Source: Streptomyces asoensis (GTDB lineage: Bacteria > Actinomycetota > Actinomycetes > Streptomycetales > Streptomycetaceae). From it: DNA of 64,000 bases. The stretch is taken from assembly GCF_013085465.1 (NCBI RefSeq), contig NZ_CP049838.1, positions 9,672,001 to 9,736,000 of the forward strand, given 5' to 3'. Numbering within the stretch: the first letter of the stretch is position 1; each line of letters begins with the position of its first letter. A program made the translations under genes and the position numbers. Below the pieces are notes generated by a model. The model was not told where the DNA came from and did not search any database. It was given only the letters and a program-made list of their open reading frames with translations. Shown here one piece after another: positions 26,324-34,343 of this stretch.

Positions 26324-26537
26324 CGCCGTCCACAGTGTTCCGGCCAATCCGACGTGACCTCCCGTGGCCCCCTTGACGCGGGGTGCCCGCGCGTCCTACG
26401 GCGCGCCGGATGCTACGCTGCGCCCCGCCGGACCGTCAGTGAACCGGCCTCGCCGACCTTCCGCTACGGCCGCGCAGACCAGCACATCTCTATCGGAAAG
26501 GAGACGGGGGCGAGCGACCAGTGGCCCCCGGTTCCCC
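26324..26537. promoter_or_regulatory. Divergent promoter of the polyamine genes
   Basis: 214 bp between the BtrH-like gene (minus) and the speD-like gene (plus). A GAAAGGAG site near 26500 is too far (about 30 nt) from the chosen speD start, so the real start or leader of speD needs checking. Confidence 0.4.
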
Positions 26538-26918
26538 ATGACCAACTCCAGCAGTCCCGCCACCGAGGAAATAAACGTCGACGATCTGTGCTCGTACGCA
26601 GTCGACGTATGGGTGAGCGACCACAGCATCCTGACCGACGAACAGCGCCTCCTCAAGATCCTGCGCACGGCCGCCGAAAAGGGAAACGCCACGGTACTCG
26701 GTGAGTCCTCGCACGTCTTCCCGAACGGTGCCGTCACCGCCATCCTCCTTCTCTCCGCCTCGCACCTGAGCATCCACACCTGGCCGGAATTCAGCCTCGC
26801 CAACATCGACCTGCTCGCGTACGGCCGCCTGAACGGCGAACGGATGATGCAGAGCGTGGAGTTGGGTCTCTCGCCCACGAGGATCAACGTGACACGCATG
26901 CTGCGCGCGGTGCACTGA
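26538..26918 (+). CDS. speD: S-adenosylmethionine decarboxylase proenzyme
   Basis: 126 residues, the size of bacterial class 1b SpeD. The self-processing site is SASHLSIHTWPE with the pyruvoyl-forming Ser75; the usual Glu before it is Ala here (ASH instead of ESH). The catalytic Cys region and the SSHVFPNGAVTA stretch are present. The product, decarboxylated AdoMet, is the aminopropyl donor for polyamine synthases. Its place next to two BpsA-like genes makes this a dedicated supply gene. The start is uncertain because no ribosome site is well spaced; the longer frame from 26364 is not supported. Confidence 0.85.
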   Translation: MTNSSSPATEEINVDDLCSYAVDVWVSDHSILTDEQRLLKILRTAAEKGNATVLGESSHVFPNGAVTAILLLSASHLSIHTWPEFSLANIDLLAYGRLNGERMMQSVELGLSPTRINVTRMLRAVH

Positions 26919-26928
26919 CCCGCACCGT

Positions 26929-27624
26929 TCACAGCCACCCCGAAAGCGACGCGAGGAACGCGTCGAAGCTGTCCCGGTGGATCGCGTGCGTGGCGTCCGG
27001 CACGGTCCGCACCTCGAACCCCCGCCGTGTCAGCTCCGCCCGCATCTCCCCGCTCACCAGCGTGCTCGGCTCCGCCGCCTGGACCAGGGAGCGGACGAGC
27101 GGCTTCGCCGGCATGTGATCGGCGGCCCGGTACGCGGAGAGGGCGAGCGCCGACCGCTCGTCCCAGGCGTCCAGCGCCGCCAACTCGGCCGCGACCTCCC
27201 GCTCTCCCCACTCCGGGCGCAGACTCCTGATGAGCAGCCGAGGCGCGCGCTTGAAGAGGGTGAAAACGGCCGGGTCGAGGGTGCCGTCCGGGCCGCCGAG
27301 CCGCCAGGCCGGCTCCGAATAGACGGCACGCTCCGGTTCCAGTTCCGCCACCGCGAGCGCCAGGGCCAGGGCGCCGAGCGAGTGGCCCAGCGCCAGCTCG
27401 GGGCCGCGGGGCAGCGTCTCCAGCAGGTCCTGTGCGAACAGGTGCGGCGCGTACGCCCCCCGGCCGCTGCCACCGTGGCCGCGCAGGTCCACGGCGAGGA
27501 CGCGGTAGCCCCGGCCGGTCAGGACCGGGACCAGCTCGTGCCAGGTGCGGTGGTCGGCCATGAGGCCGTGGACGAGGACGGCGACGCGGTCGCCGGTGCC
27601 CCACTCCCGGGTGTGCAGTCGCAT
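26929..27624 (-). CDS. Alpha/beta-hydrolase
   Basis: 231 residues. The typical elements are VLVHGLMADHRTWHELVP (oxyanion hole), VDLRGHGGSGR, LALGHSLGALALALA (nucleophile Ser), and a C-terminal DATHAIHRDSFDAF with the catalytic His. It could be a hydrolase, thioesterase or acyltransferase. Within the cluster it may release a carrier-bound product or trim an ester. It lies 13 bp downstream of the LmbE-like gene on the same strand and is probably co-transcribed. Confidence 0.85.
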   Translation of the reverse strand: MRLHTREWGTGDRVAVLVHGLMADHRTWHELVPVLTGRGYRVLAVDLRGHGGSGRGAYAPHLFAQDLLETLPRGPELALGHSLGALALALAVAELEPERAVYSEPAWRLGGPDGTLDPAVFTLFKRAPRLLIRSLRPEWGEREVAAELAALDAWDERSALALSAYRAADHMPAKPLVRSLVQAAEPSTLVSGEMRAELTRRGFEVRTVPDATHAIHRDSFDAFLASLSGWL

Positions 27625-27637
27625 GCCGCGGCCGCCC

Positions 27638-28711
27638 TCACCCGGCCGCGGCGGCTTCCTCCGCCGCCGCGGACGCCAACTCCCCGAAGGCGTCGGCGGA
27701 TTCCGGCAGCACCCAGAGGCGCTCCGCCCACCCCGGCGCGCCGAGCCGCCGGCCATGGCGGACGATGCGTTTCGAGACCGCCTCCAGAACCTGGAGCCGG
27801 TAGGGCCACAGCGCCTCCTGCTTGGTGCGTACCGCCGCCTCCGACGCCGGGATCAGCACCGGGACCGGCGCGGCCGCCGCCGGCCCGACCGCGAGCCGGC
27901 CGGCTTCGGCCGCGGCGTCCGCGAACAGCGAGTACGGCATGTCCTCGTAGAACGCGACCCGTTCGGGTTCCAGCGTCTTGCGGGCGATCAGTTCCAGTGC
28001 GGCCTGCCGGGTCAGGACGTGGTCGACATGCCCGCCCACGGCCAGCGGAACGAGCACCGGGCGCCCGCCCGCCACCTCGCCGGCCAGATCGGCGGTGACG
28101 CGCTCGAACAGCTCCGGCTCCGTCGCGCGGGCCGCGTCCACGGCGTGCGGCTCCAGGAAGTAGCCCTCCCGCCAGGCGGCCCGGTCGGCGGCGTCCAGGT
28201 GGCCGAGCACGGTCAACTCCGCGCCCAGTACCCCGCACGCCACCCGCTCCTCCTCCAGCAGCAGGCGCGAGGCGAGCGCGGGACGGCTCCGATAGTGCGG
28301 GTGGCGCGTCCAGGTCTCGTGCGAGAACACGTCCACCACCCGGCCGCCGAACCGGGCGAGCAGTCCGCCCAGGGCCAGTTGGGCGTCGTCCGGGTGGGGA
28401 GAGAGGAAGACCGGGGCGCTTGACGGCTGCGTGCGGGGCGGCGGAGCGGCGACCACCAGTCCCGCCGCATGCCAACCGGCGATCAACTCCCGTTCCAGGG
28501 AGGACCAGGAGCGGTACGGCCGGGTTCCGTCGCATGCGTGCCACAGTTCCGCGGCCGACGCGGGGAAGACGGCCGGATCGACCGGCTCGCCGAGGAACCG
28601 CACCTCGGCACCGTCGAACTCGGTGTGCGGCAGCCGAATCGGCCGGTCGTCCGCCGAGAGTGCGTGCGTTGTGCGCCGGACCAGGGGGGCGGGGGAGGGG
28701 CGCTCTGGCAT
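27638..28711 (-). CDS. LmbE/PIG-L deacetylase with PqqD-like N-terminal domain
   Basis: 357 residues. The C-terminal domain (from about residue 100) is LmbE-like: SPHPDDAQLALGG (zinc-binding HPDD), and GGHVDHVLTRQAALEL (the third zinc ligand). Members deacetylate N-acetylglucosaminyl compounds; MitC has this role in mitomycin biosynthesis. The first 90 residues (PIRLPHTEFDGAEV, then ASAAELWHACDG and LIAGWHAAGLV) look like a PqqD-type winged helix, the fold of RiPP recognition elements. That assignment is tentative. It is followed by the alpha/beta-hydrolase. Start ATG 28711; an ATG 10 codons upstream is also possible. Confidence 0.75.
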   Translation of the reverse strand: MPERPSPAPLVRRTTHALSADDRPIRLPHTEFDGAEVRFLGEPVDPAVFPASAAELWHACDGTRPYRSWSSLERELIAGWHAAGLVVAAPPPRTQPSSAPVFLSPHPDDAQLALGGLLARFGGRVVDVFSHETWTRHPHYRSRPALASRLLLEEERVACGVLGAELTVLGHLDAADRAAWREGYFLEPHAVDAARATEPELFERVTADLAGEVAGGRPVLVPLAVGGHVDHVLTRQAALELIARKTLEPERVAFYEDMPYSLFADAAAEAGRLAVGPAAAAPVPVLIPASEAAVRTKQEALWPYRLQVLEAVSKRIVRHGRRLGAPGWAERLWVLPESADAFGELASAAAEEAAAAG

Positions 28712-28830
28712 GCGCAGGAGTGTAGACCAAGGGTCGATCATGGAACTATGGGAAGGAGAACGAGAGTTAGAGCACGCGACAGGTCTGTGATCCACTCCGT
28801 GATCCGCACGCGACGAGAGGCTCGAACAGC

Positions 28831-29475
28831 ATGTACGTACTCACCCGGGGACTTGCCGCGCCCGATGCCGCCCGCTTGCGGGAGGCCTGTGAGCGCACCG
28901 CACTGCCGCTGAAGGAGGCGGCGGCGCAGGACCCGCGGGGAATGGCCGCGCATGTCGCCGACGACCTTCTCGTCGCCTTCGTGGCCGCCGAGGCAGACGG
29001 CTCGGCCCCGCTCGAACTGCGCGAGATCACCCGCGAAGGCGCCTACGCCGTGCTCGTACAGCCGACGCCGACCGCCAAGGGCACGCTGGCGGCGATCCGT
29101 TCGGGCGCCGGATTCGTCATGGCCGCGCCGCTGGGCGTCGAACGCCTCGTGTCCTTCCTGACCTATCTGCGGGACGTCGCCGCCCCCGCGTCCGCCCAGG
29201 TCCTCGACCTGGACGAGAACGGCGTGCTCACCACGCCGTCCGCGTCCGTGCGGCTGTCCGAGGCCGAGGCCAAGGCACTGCGCGCGCTCGCCGACCGCCG
29301 GGCCGTCATCGTCCCCCGGCCCGACCTGTTGCGGCTGACCGGCGAGGACCCGCGGGACGTCATCGAGGCGCTGCGGGCCCGGTTCCGGGAGGTCGGCTCG
29401 GGCGCCCAGATCCTCAAGGTGCCGCACATGGGGTTCCGGCTCGTCGGGGAAGTGCGGCTGAAGGCCACCGCGTGA
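28831..29475 (+). CDS. OmpR-type transcriptional regulator with atypical receiver
   Basis: 214 residues. The C-terminal half (RLSEAEAKALRALADR, then PRDVIEALRARFREVGSG and ILKVPHMGFRLVGEV) is a winged-helix DNA-binding domain of the OmpR/PhoB class. The N-terminal half has a receiver-like length but no phospho-acceptor Asp pattern that I can identify, so it may respond to a ligand rather than a kinase. No histidine kinase gene is adjacent. It overlaps the next gene by 4 bp (GTGA). Likely cluster-situated regulator. Confidence 0.75.
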   Translation: MYVLTRGLAAPDAARLREACERTALPLKEAAAQDPRGMAAHVADDLLVAFVAAEADGSAPLELREITREGAYAVLVQPTPTAKGTLAAIRSGAGFVMAAPLGVERLVSFLTYLRDVAAPASAQVLDLDENGVLTTPSASVRLSEAEAKALRALADRRAVIVPRPDLLRLTGEDPRDVIEALRARFREVGSGAQILKVPHMGFRLVGEVRLKATA

Positions 29476-30218
29476 CAGCGGCGGACCGTCCGCCGCGCCC
29501 GGTGCAGGTGTGGTGGGCCCGCCTGGCCGACGCACGCCCGGGCCTGGTCGGACTGCTCGATCCCGTGGAACTCGCCCGCTACGAGGCGACGGTCGACCAC
29601 GACAACAGGCTCCGCTTCCTGGCCGGTTGCGCGGTCAGCCGGGTGGTGCTCGGCGAACTGCTCGGCCTGCCGCCCGCCGACGTGCCCCTGCGGCGCGTGT
29701 GTCCGCGCTGCGGCGGACCACACGGCAAGGTCACGCTCGACGTACCGACCGGGAGCGTCCACGCGGACGTCCGCTTCTCCGTCTCGCACAGCGGTGACGT
29801 GATCGGGCTCGCCGTCTGCCGAGGCGCGGACGTCGGGCTCGATGTCGAGGACGGCGCCGGCACCGATGTGGAGAAGGTGGCTCCCCGCGTCCTCACCGAG
29901 ACGGAACTGGCCGCCCTGTACGCCCGCCCGCCCGCCGAACGGACGCCGGCTTTTCTGCGCTACTGGACGCGCAAGGAATCCGTGCTGAAAGCGATCGGCG
30001 TCGGCCTGCGCGTTCCGCTACGCCGCCTGGAGGTATCGGATCCCAAGCTGCCGCCGGCCGTGTTGAGTTGGCCTGAACAGATGGATGCCTGCCATGAAGT
30101 GCGCATGGCGGATACGGTGGTCGATACGACGCACCCCGCGTCGGTCTCGGTGACGGGAACAACCGAAGTGACACTCGTGCGCCACGACACCTCGGCGATG
30201 CTCCGGGCGTGGCGGTGA
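29472..30218 (+). CDS. Sfp-type phosphopantetheinyl transferase
   Basis: 248 residues with the Sfp motifs in order: VRFSVSHSGDVIGLAVC, VGLDVEDG (magnesium ligands) and RYWTRKESVLKAIGVGL. It attaches the 4'-phosphopantetheine arm to carrier proteins from CoA. The cluster has four free-standing carriers and one NRPS T domain that need this. A CPRCGG motif near residue 75 is an additional metal-binding element seen in some actinobacterial relatives. Confidence 0.93.
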   Translation: MTAADRPPRPVQVWWARLADARPGLVGLLDPVELARYEATVDHDNRLRFLAGCAVSRVVLGELLGLPPADVPLRRVCPRCGGPHGKVTLDVPTGSVHADVRFSVSHSGDVIGLAVCRGADVGLDVEDGAGTDVEKVAPRVLTETELAALYARPPAERTPAFLRYWTRKESVLKAIGVGLRVPLRRLEVSDPKLPPAVLSWPEQMDACHEVRMADTVVDTTHPASVSVTGTTEVTLVRHDTSAMLRAWR

Positions 30219-30272
30219 CTCCGCTTATTTGCATCGACTTCTTTATGGACCACGGGGAAGGGTTAGGGTCAG

Positions 30273-32015
30273 ATGTCGGACGTCGTGCTGTTGACTCCGC
30301 GTGAGATAGCCACGGGGGCACTCAGCCTGAACAACCAGAACGTGACCGTCACCGACGAGGAGTACGTCCAACTCGACCCGGCACTGCGGATTTTCTACGA
30401 GAAGGTCCGGGAGAATCTGGGCCTGGCCTGCATCACCGGATATCTGCGCAACGCCGGACACTCCGTCACATCGCTGAATCTGCACGGCCGTACGCCCAGC
30501 GATGAGGCCATCATCGAGCTCATCCGCCGGGAGCGCCCCCGCTTCATCGGCATCAGCATCATGTACGACCTGCACATCATCGACGCCATCCGGCTCATCC
30601 GGTGTGCGCGGATCGCGGACCCGGACGTCTTCATCGCCATCGGCGGCGCCTTCTGCACCTACAACGCGAAACTCATCGCAGAGCAGGTACCCGAGGCCGA
30701 CTGCGTCACCTTCGGTGAGGGCGAGTTGACGGTCGTGGGCATCATGGACCGGCTGACCGCCGGGACCGACTGGCGGGAGACGCCAGGGCTGTTCTACCGC
30801 GACGGCGACCGGGTGCGCACCAGCGGTATGCCCGTGCTGCCCGACCTCGGCAACCTCGTGTGGCCGGCCCGTGACGTGCTGGAGTACCACAAGGCGGCGG
30901 GCATCGCGACGCCCGTGGCCTCCACGTTCACCAGCCGAGGCTGCCACGCCAAGTGCACCTTCTGCTACGCGCCCCGCCAGCCCGGCGTGGTCGACGGCTT
31001 CTGGCGGATGCGGCCGCCCGGTGACGTCGTCGACGAGATCGAGTACCTGCAAAGGGAGTTCGGGACCCGTTTCATCTGGTTCAACGACGACAACTTCGGT
31101 GGGGCGTTCGGCGACGGTTTCGCGCATGCCGTCGAGTTCGCCGAGACGGTCCTCAGCCGTGGTCTGAAGTTCCAGTTCCACTGCGAGTTCCGGGTCGACT
31201 CCGGGCTGATCGACCACGAGGCTCTCGACCTGCTGCACCGGGCGGGACTCTCGTCCGCCCTGCTGGGCATCGAGTCCGGGTCGCCCGGCATGCTGCGGCG
31301 GTTCAAGAAGGGCACCACGGTGGCCTACAACCTGGACGCGGCCCGTATGTTCAAGCGCAAGGGCCTCGGCCTCGATCCGGGCTGGATCATGATCGAGCCG
31401 AAGACCACCATCGACGAGCTCTGGGAGAACCTCGAGTTCATCGTGGCCGCGCGGATCCACGAGGCCGACAACCCGTTCTTCCTGATCAACCGTGCCATCG
31501 CACTGCGCGGCACCGAGATGTACGACAAGATCGAGGAGCCGCTGCCGCTGGCCGACATCGAAGGCCTGGAGGGCGACGCCTACGAGATCCTGCGCACCGC
31601 TCGTCGTGACTACCGGGTGCCGGACCCCCGCGTCGAGGCCCTGTGGAGCGCGTGGAGCGAGGTCGGTGAGGAGATCAGCGACCGCAAGGAGAACGTCCTG
31701 CCGTTCATCGCCCAGAAGATCGCCCTGGGCGCCCGTCGGCTACGAGGCACCGAGCACAACCCGCGCGCCTTCCTCAGCCGGCTGCGGGCCTGGCGCAACG
31801 GGCTGCCGGAGCTGTTCCTCGCCTTCATGAACTACGGACTCGTCCTCGCCGAGACCGACCCGCCGGACCTCGCCGCACGGCTCACCGCCGACCTGCGGGA
31901 CCTGGTGGCCGACTACGACGCCGAGCACCTCGGCGAGTCCTTCCAGGAGTTCGGCGAGCGGGTCGAGCGCGTCTGCGGCGCCGAGGCCCTCGTCGCGGCG
32001 GGAGTGGGCCGATGA
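30273..32015 (+). CDS. B12-binding radical SAM enzyme
   Basis: 580 residues. The N-terminal part has a cobalamin-binding (B12-BD) pattern (GYLRNAGHSVTSLNLHGR, then FIGISIMYDLHIIDA, IAIGGAFCTYN, VTFGEGE). The radical SAM core follows with the cluster motif CHAKCTFC (Cys224, Cys228, Cys231), and a helical C-terminal tail of about 130 residues is last. The family includes methyltransferases and the BchE-like oxidative cyclases. The mitomycin cluster also encodes enzymes of this class. The substrate here is unknown; methylation or a radical cyclisation of the AHBA-sugar intermediate is plausible (inference). It overlaps the next gene by 4 bp. Confidence 0.9.
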   Translation: MSDVVLLTPREIATGALSLNNQNVTVTDEEYVQLDPALRIFYEKVRENLGLACITGYLRNAGHSVTSLNLHGRTPSDEAIIELIRRERPRFIGISIMYDLHIIDAIRLIRCARIADPDVFIAIGGAFCTYNAKLIAEQVPEADCVTFGEGELTVVGIMDRLTAGTDWRETPGLFYRDGDRVRTSGMPVLPDLGNLVWPARDVLEYHKAAGIATPVASTFTSRGCHAKCTFCYAPRQPGVVDGFWRMRPPGDVVDEIEYLQREFGTRFIWFNDDNFGGAFGDGFAHAVEFAETVLSRGLKFQFHCEFRVDSGLIDHEALDLLHRAGLSSALLGIESGSPGMLRRFKKGTTVAYNLDAARMFKRKGLGLDPGWIMIEPKTTIDELWENLEFIVAARIHEADNPFFLINRAIALRGTEMYDKIEEPLPLADIEGLEGDAYEILRTARRDYRVPDPRVEALWSAWSEVGEEISDRKENVLPFIAQKIALGARRLRGTEHNPRAFLSRLRAWRNGLPELFLAFMNYGLVLAETDPPDLAARLTADLRDLVADYDAEHLGESFQEFGERVERVCGAEALVAAGVGR

Positions 32016-32959
32016 CCCTGCGCTACGGAGTGGTCGGCTGTGGTCGCGTCTTCCAGCGCTATCACCTGCCCGCCGTCACCGACCACGAGGACTACACCTT
32101 CGTCGCCGCCTGCGACACCGACGCCGACAGCGCGCGCTCGGTGCTCGGCGCGGCGGCCGACGGCGTCCTGGTCACCACCAGCCTGGAGGAGTTCCTCAGG
32201 GTCGGCAGGCCGGACGTGGTGGCGGTGTGCACCCCCAACGACGCCCACACCGAGCCCGTGCTGGCGGCACTCGCGGCCGGTGCCCACGTCCTGTGCGAGA
32301 AGCCGCTGGCCGCCGACGTGTCCGAGGCGCGCCACCTGGCCGGGGCGGCGGGCGCCGACCGGCTCGCGGTCAACCTGCCCTACCGCTTCCACGAGCTGGT
32401 GCCGGCGTTCCTCAAGGCGCTGCCCGAGGGCCCCTGTGAGATCACCCTGACCTTCACCACGGCCGGCCAGCGGCTGTGGCGGCCGGTGACGAACTGGTAC
32501 GGCGACGCGGCGCGGGCCGGCGGCGGGGCGCTGGTCGACCTCGGTGCGCACGCCCTGGACCTGCTGATCACCGTCTTCGGCCGGCCCCGTCCGGTCGCCT
32601 GCCGGGTCGACGCGGCCGGCGTGGAGGAGCGGGTGGTCGCCGACCTGGAGTTCCCGGCCGGTCACGCGAAGCTGCGCATCGATCGCCGCAGCCGGGTCAT
32701 GGGCCTCACCCTGGAGGCCACCGCAGGCAATGGCGAGAGCACCGTGCTGGACCTGCGGCGCGGCGAGGTGCGCAGCGCCGCGGGCACCGTCACGGCCGAG
32801 GACCGTCGGCCCGAGCTGGCGGCGATCCGCGGCTTCCTCGACACGGTGGCGGGCCGGGCCCGGGGCCGCACGGTGGCCCCGGCCCAGGCGCTGGAGGTGC
32901 AGGAACTCATCGCGGCGCTGTACGCCGACGCCGAGTGCGATCAGGAGCTGACGCTCTGA
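32012..32959 (+). CDS. Gfo/Idh/MocA-family oxidoreductase
   Basis: 315 residues with the N-terminal NAD-binding GVVGCGRVFQRYHLPAV, and the signature VLCEKPLA. NAD(P)-dependent dehydrogenases of this family oxidise or reduce sugars, often as the first step of amino-sugar formation. It is distinct from the RifL-like gene at 41511, so the cluster has two. Coupled to the radical SAM gene. Its 3' end overlaps the convergent minus-strand radical SAM gene by 19 bp. Confidence 0.88.
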   Translation: MTLRYGVVGCGRVFQRYHLPAVTDHEDYTFVAACDTDADSARSVLGAAADGVLVTTSLEEFLRVGRPDVVAVCTPNDAHTEPVLAALAAGAHVLCEKPLAADVSEARHLAGAAGADRLAVNLPYRFHELVPAFLKALPEGPCEITLTFTTAGQRLWRPVTNWYGDAARAGGGALVDLGAHALDLLITVFGRPRPVACRVDAAGVEERVVADLEFPAGHAKLRIDRRSRVMGLTLEATAGNGESTVLDLRRGEVRSAAGTVTAEDRRPELAAIRGFLDTVAGRARGRTVAPAQALEVQELIAALYADAECDQELTL

Positions 32960-34110
32960 GAGACGCCCTGCCCGGTTGCGGGGGCGTCGGATATGACCGG
33001 CCGGAACGTCTCCTTCAGCTCCCGCAGCCGGGCGCGTGAGCGCTCTCCCGAGTACAGGTGCGTCGCGCCGATCTCCTCCTCCGTGATCCGGTCCAGGAAG
33101 AACAGGTTGATGACGTCGGACGGCGTGGCGCACGTCTTGCAGAAGCTGAACCGCGGCCGGTCGTGCATGAACAGGTCGTAGTGCTGGTGCGAGCCGTACT
33201 GGTCGAGCAGCAGCTTCCGGTCCTGCGCCAGGTTGCCCATCGGTTTGACCCAGGCGTGCGGGCATGCGGAGACGTCGCCCTGGCCGAAGAGCTGGGCCAT
33301 GGTCGCCGTGACGAAACAGCCGAGGGTGCGCACGTTCGTCTTGAGCTGCTCGGCCATGTGCTCGACGTAGGCGCGCGGCGGCAGGACGTCCGCGAACTCG
33401 TCGTAGTGCTCCACCAGCGGCATCAGGTGGTCGCCGGGCGGCGGGCCCATGCGCTCGGCGGTGTCGCCGCGCACGGGGAAGAAGTACAGCGTGGTGCTGC
33501 CCGCGACCTCGTCGCGCAGGTACCGGGCGAACTCCAGCTGGCCCGTGTAGTTGGCGTCGGTGAGCACCGACTGGATGTCGATGCGCAGCCCGGCCTCGGC
33601 CGCCGCGTGGAGACTGCGCATGATGACGTCGTGCAGCTTCGCCTGCTTCGGGGGCAGGCGGTGCCGGTTCAGTTCCAGCGTGTGCCCGTCCAGGGAGATG
33701 TTCAACTGGACGTTGCCCATGGCCGCGAGGGCCTCGATGCGCCGCTCGTTGAGAAACACGCCGTTGGTGATGACCTGGACGGTCTCGTAGCGGCGGCTGG
33801 CCTCCTGGACGAACTCGGTGGACCCCTTCAGCCAGAAGAACTCACCGCCGGAGAGCCGCAGAATGGGCGCGTCCACGTGCTCGTGGTACATGTCCAGTAT
33901 CTCGTGCCAGTCCTGACGGCGATCGGTGGTGAGCCGCAGCCGCGCGTCGGGCACGTTCATGAGGAGGTTGTACTCCTCGGTGAGGCAGTAGGAACAGCGC
34001 ATTTGGCAAAGCTGTTCCTCGATGACCATGTCGTTCATCAGGAACGGGAGTCGCCCGCCTTCTGCCGCCGAGGCGGTAAGTGCGGCACGAAACTTTTCCT
34101 TAAGGCGCAT
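32941..34110 (-). CDS. Radical SAM enzyme with SPASM-like C-terminus
   Basis: 389 residues. The 4Fe-4S motif is CQMRCSYC (Cys35, Cys39, Cys42) and a core RLSGGEFFWL follows. The C-terminal region has extra cysteines (LGCFVTATM, VSACPHAW, FCKTC) that could bind an auxiliary cluster, as in SPASM/Twitch proteins. SPASM enzymes modify peptides or sugars and carrier-bound substrates. It is the only gene on this strand between 28,711 and 51,965, facing the divergent DHQ-synthase gene. The ATG at 34110 has GGGGAA upstream. Substrate unknown; the 24-residue frame at 50472 is one candidate. Confidence 0.85.
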   Translation of the reverse strand: MRLKEKFRAALTASAAEGGRLPFLMNDMVIEEQLCQMRCSYCLTEEYNLLMNVPDARLRLTTDRRQDWHEILDMYHEHVDAPILRLSGGEFFWLKGSTEFVQEASRRYETVQVITNGVFLNERRIEALAAMGNVQLNISLDGHTLELNRHRLPPKQAKLHDVIMRSLHAAAEAGLRIDIQSVLTDANYTGQLEFARYLRDEVAGSTTLYFFPVRGDTAERMGPPPGDHLMPLVEHYDEFADVLPPRAYVEHMAEQLKTNVRTLGCFVTATMAQLFGQGDVSACPHAWVKPMGNLAQDRKLLLDQYGSHQHYDLFMHDRPRFSFCKTCATPSDVINLFFLDRITEEEIGATHLYSGERSRARLRELKETFRPVISDAPATGQGVSQSVSS

Positions 34111-34343
34111 GAAATTCCCCGTTTTGCGGTCGGCTTGAGATGTGCGGCCAGGTCGCTCGACCTGTCAACCCTAACTGTTCGTCAACCACACGGCTATAGG
34201 ACCGAGTTGGTGCTCGCCGAGCGTGAAACACTCTGTACATGTGCAGAACTGACGGTCCGCACGATTGAGGGGTGGACCTTGATCCGCACCGTTGGCTAGC
34301 ATGCCGTCGGTGAAGGCCGGACAGCCACGGGGGCACTGAAGGC
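34111..34343. promoter_or_regulatory. Divergent promoter of the SPASM gene and the long AHBA operon
   Basis: 233 bp. It contains two direct GTCAACC heptamers (34164-34170 and 34181-34187, 17 bp apart) and a small palindrome GGTCGctCGACC (34151-34162), possible sites for a cluster regulator. All genes from 34344 to about 50289 run in one direction and may be transcribed from here, with an additional promoter before 37496. Confidence 0.45.
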
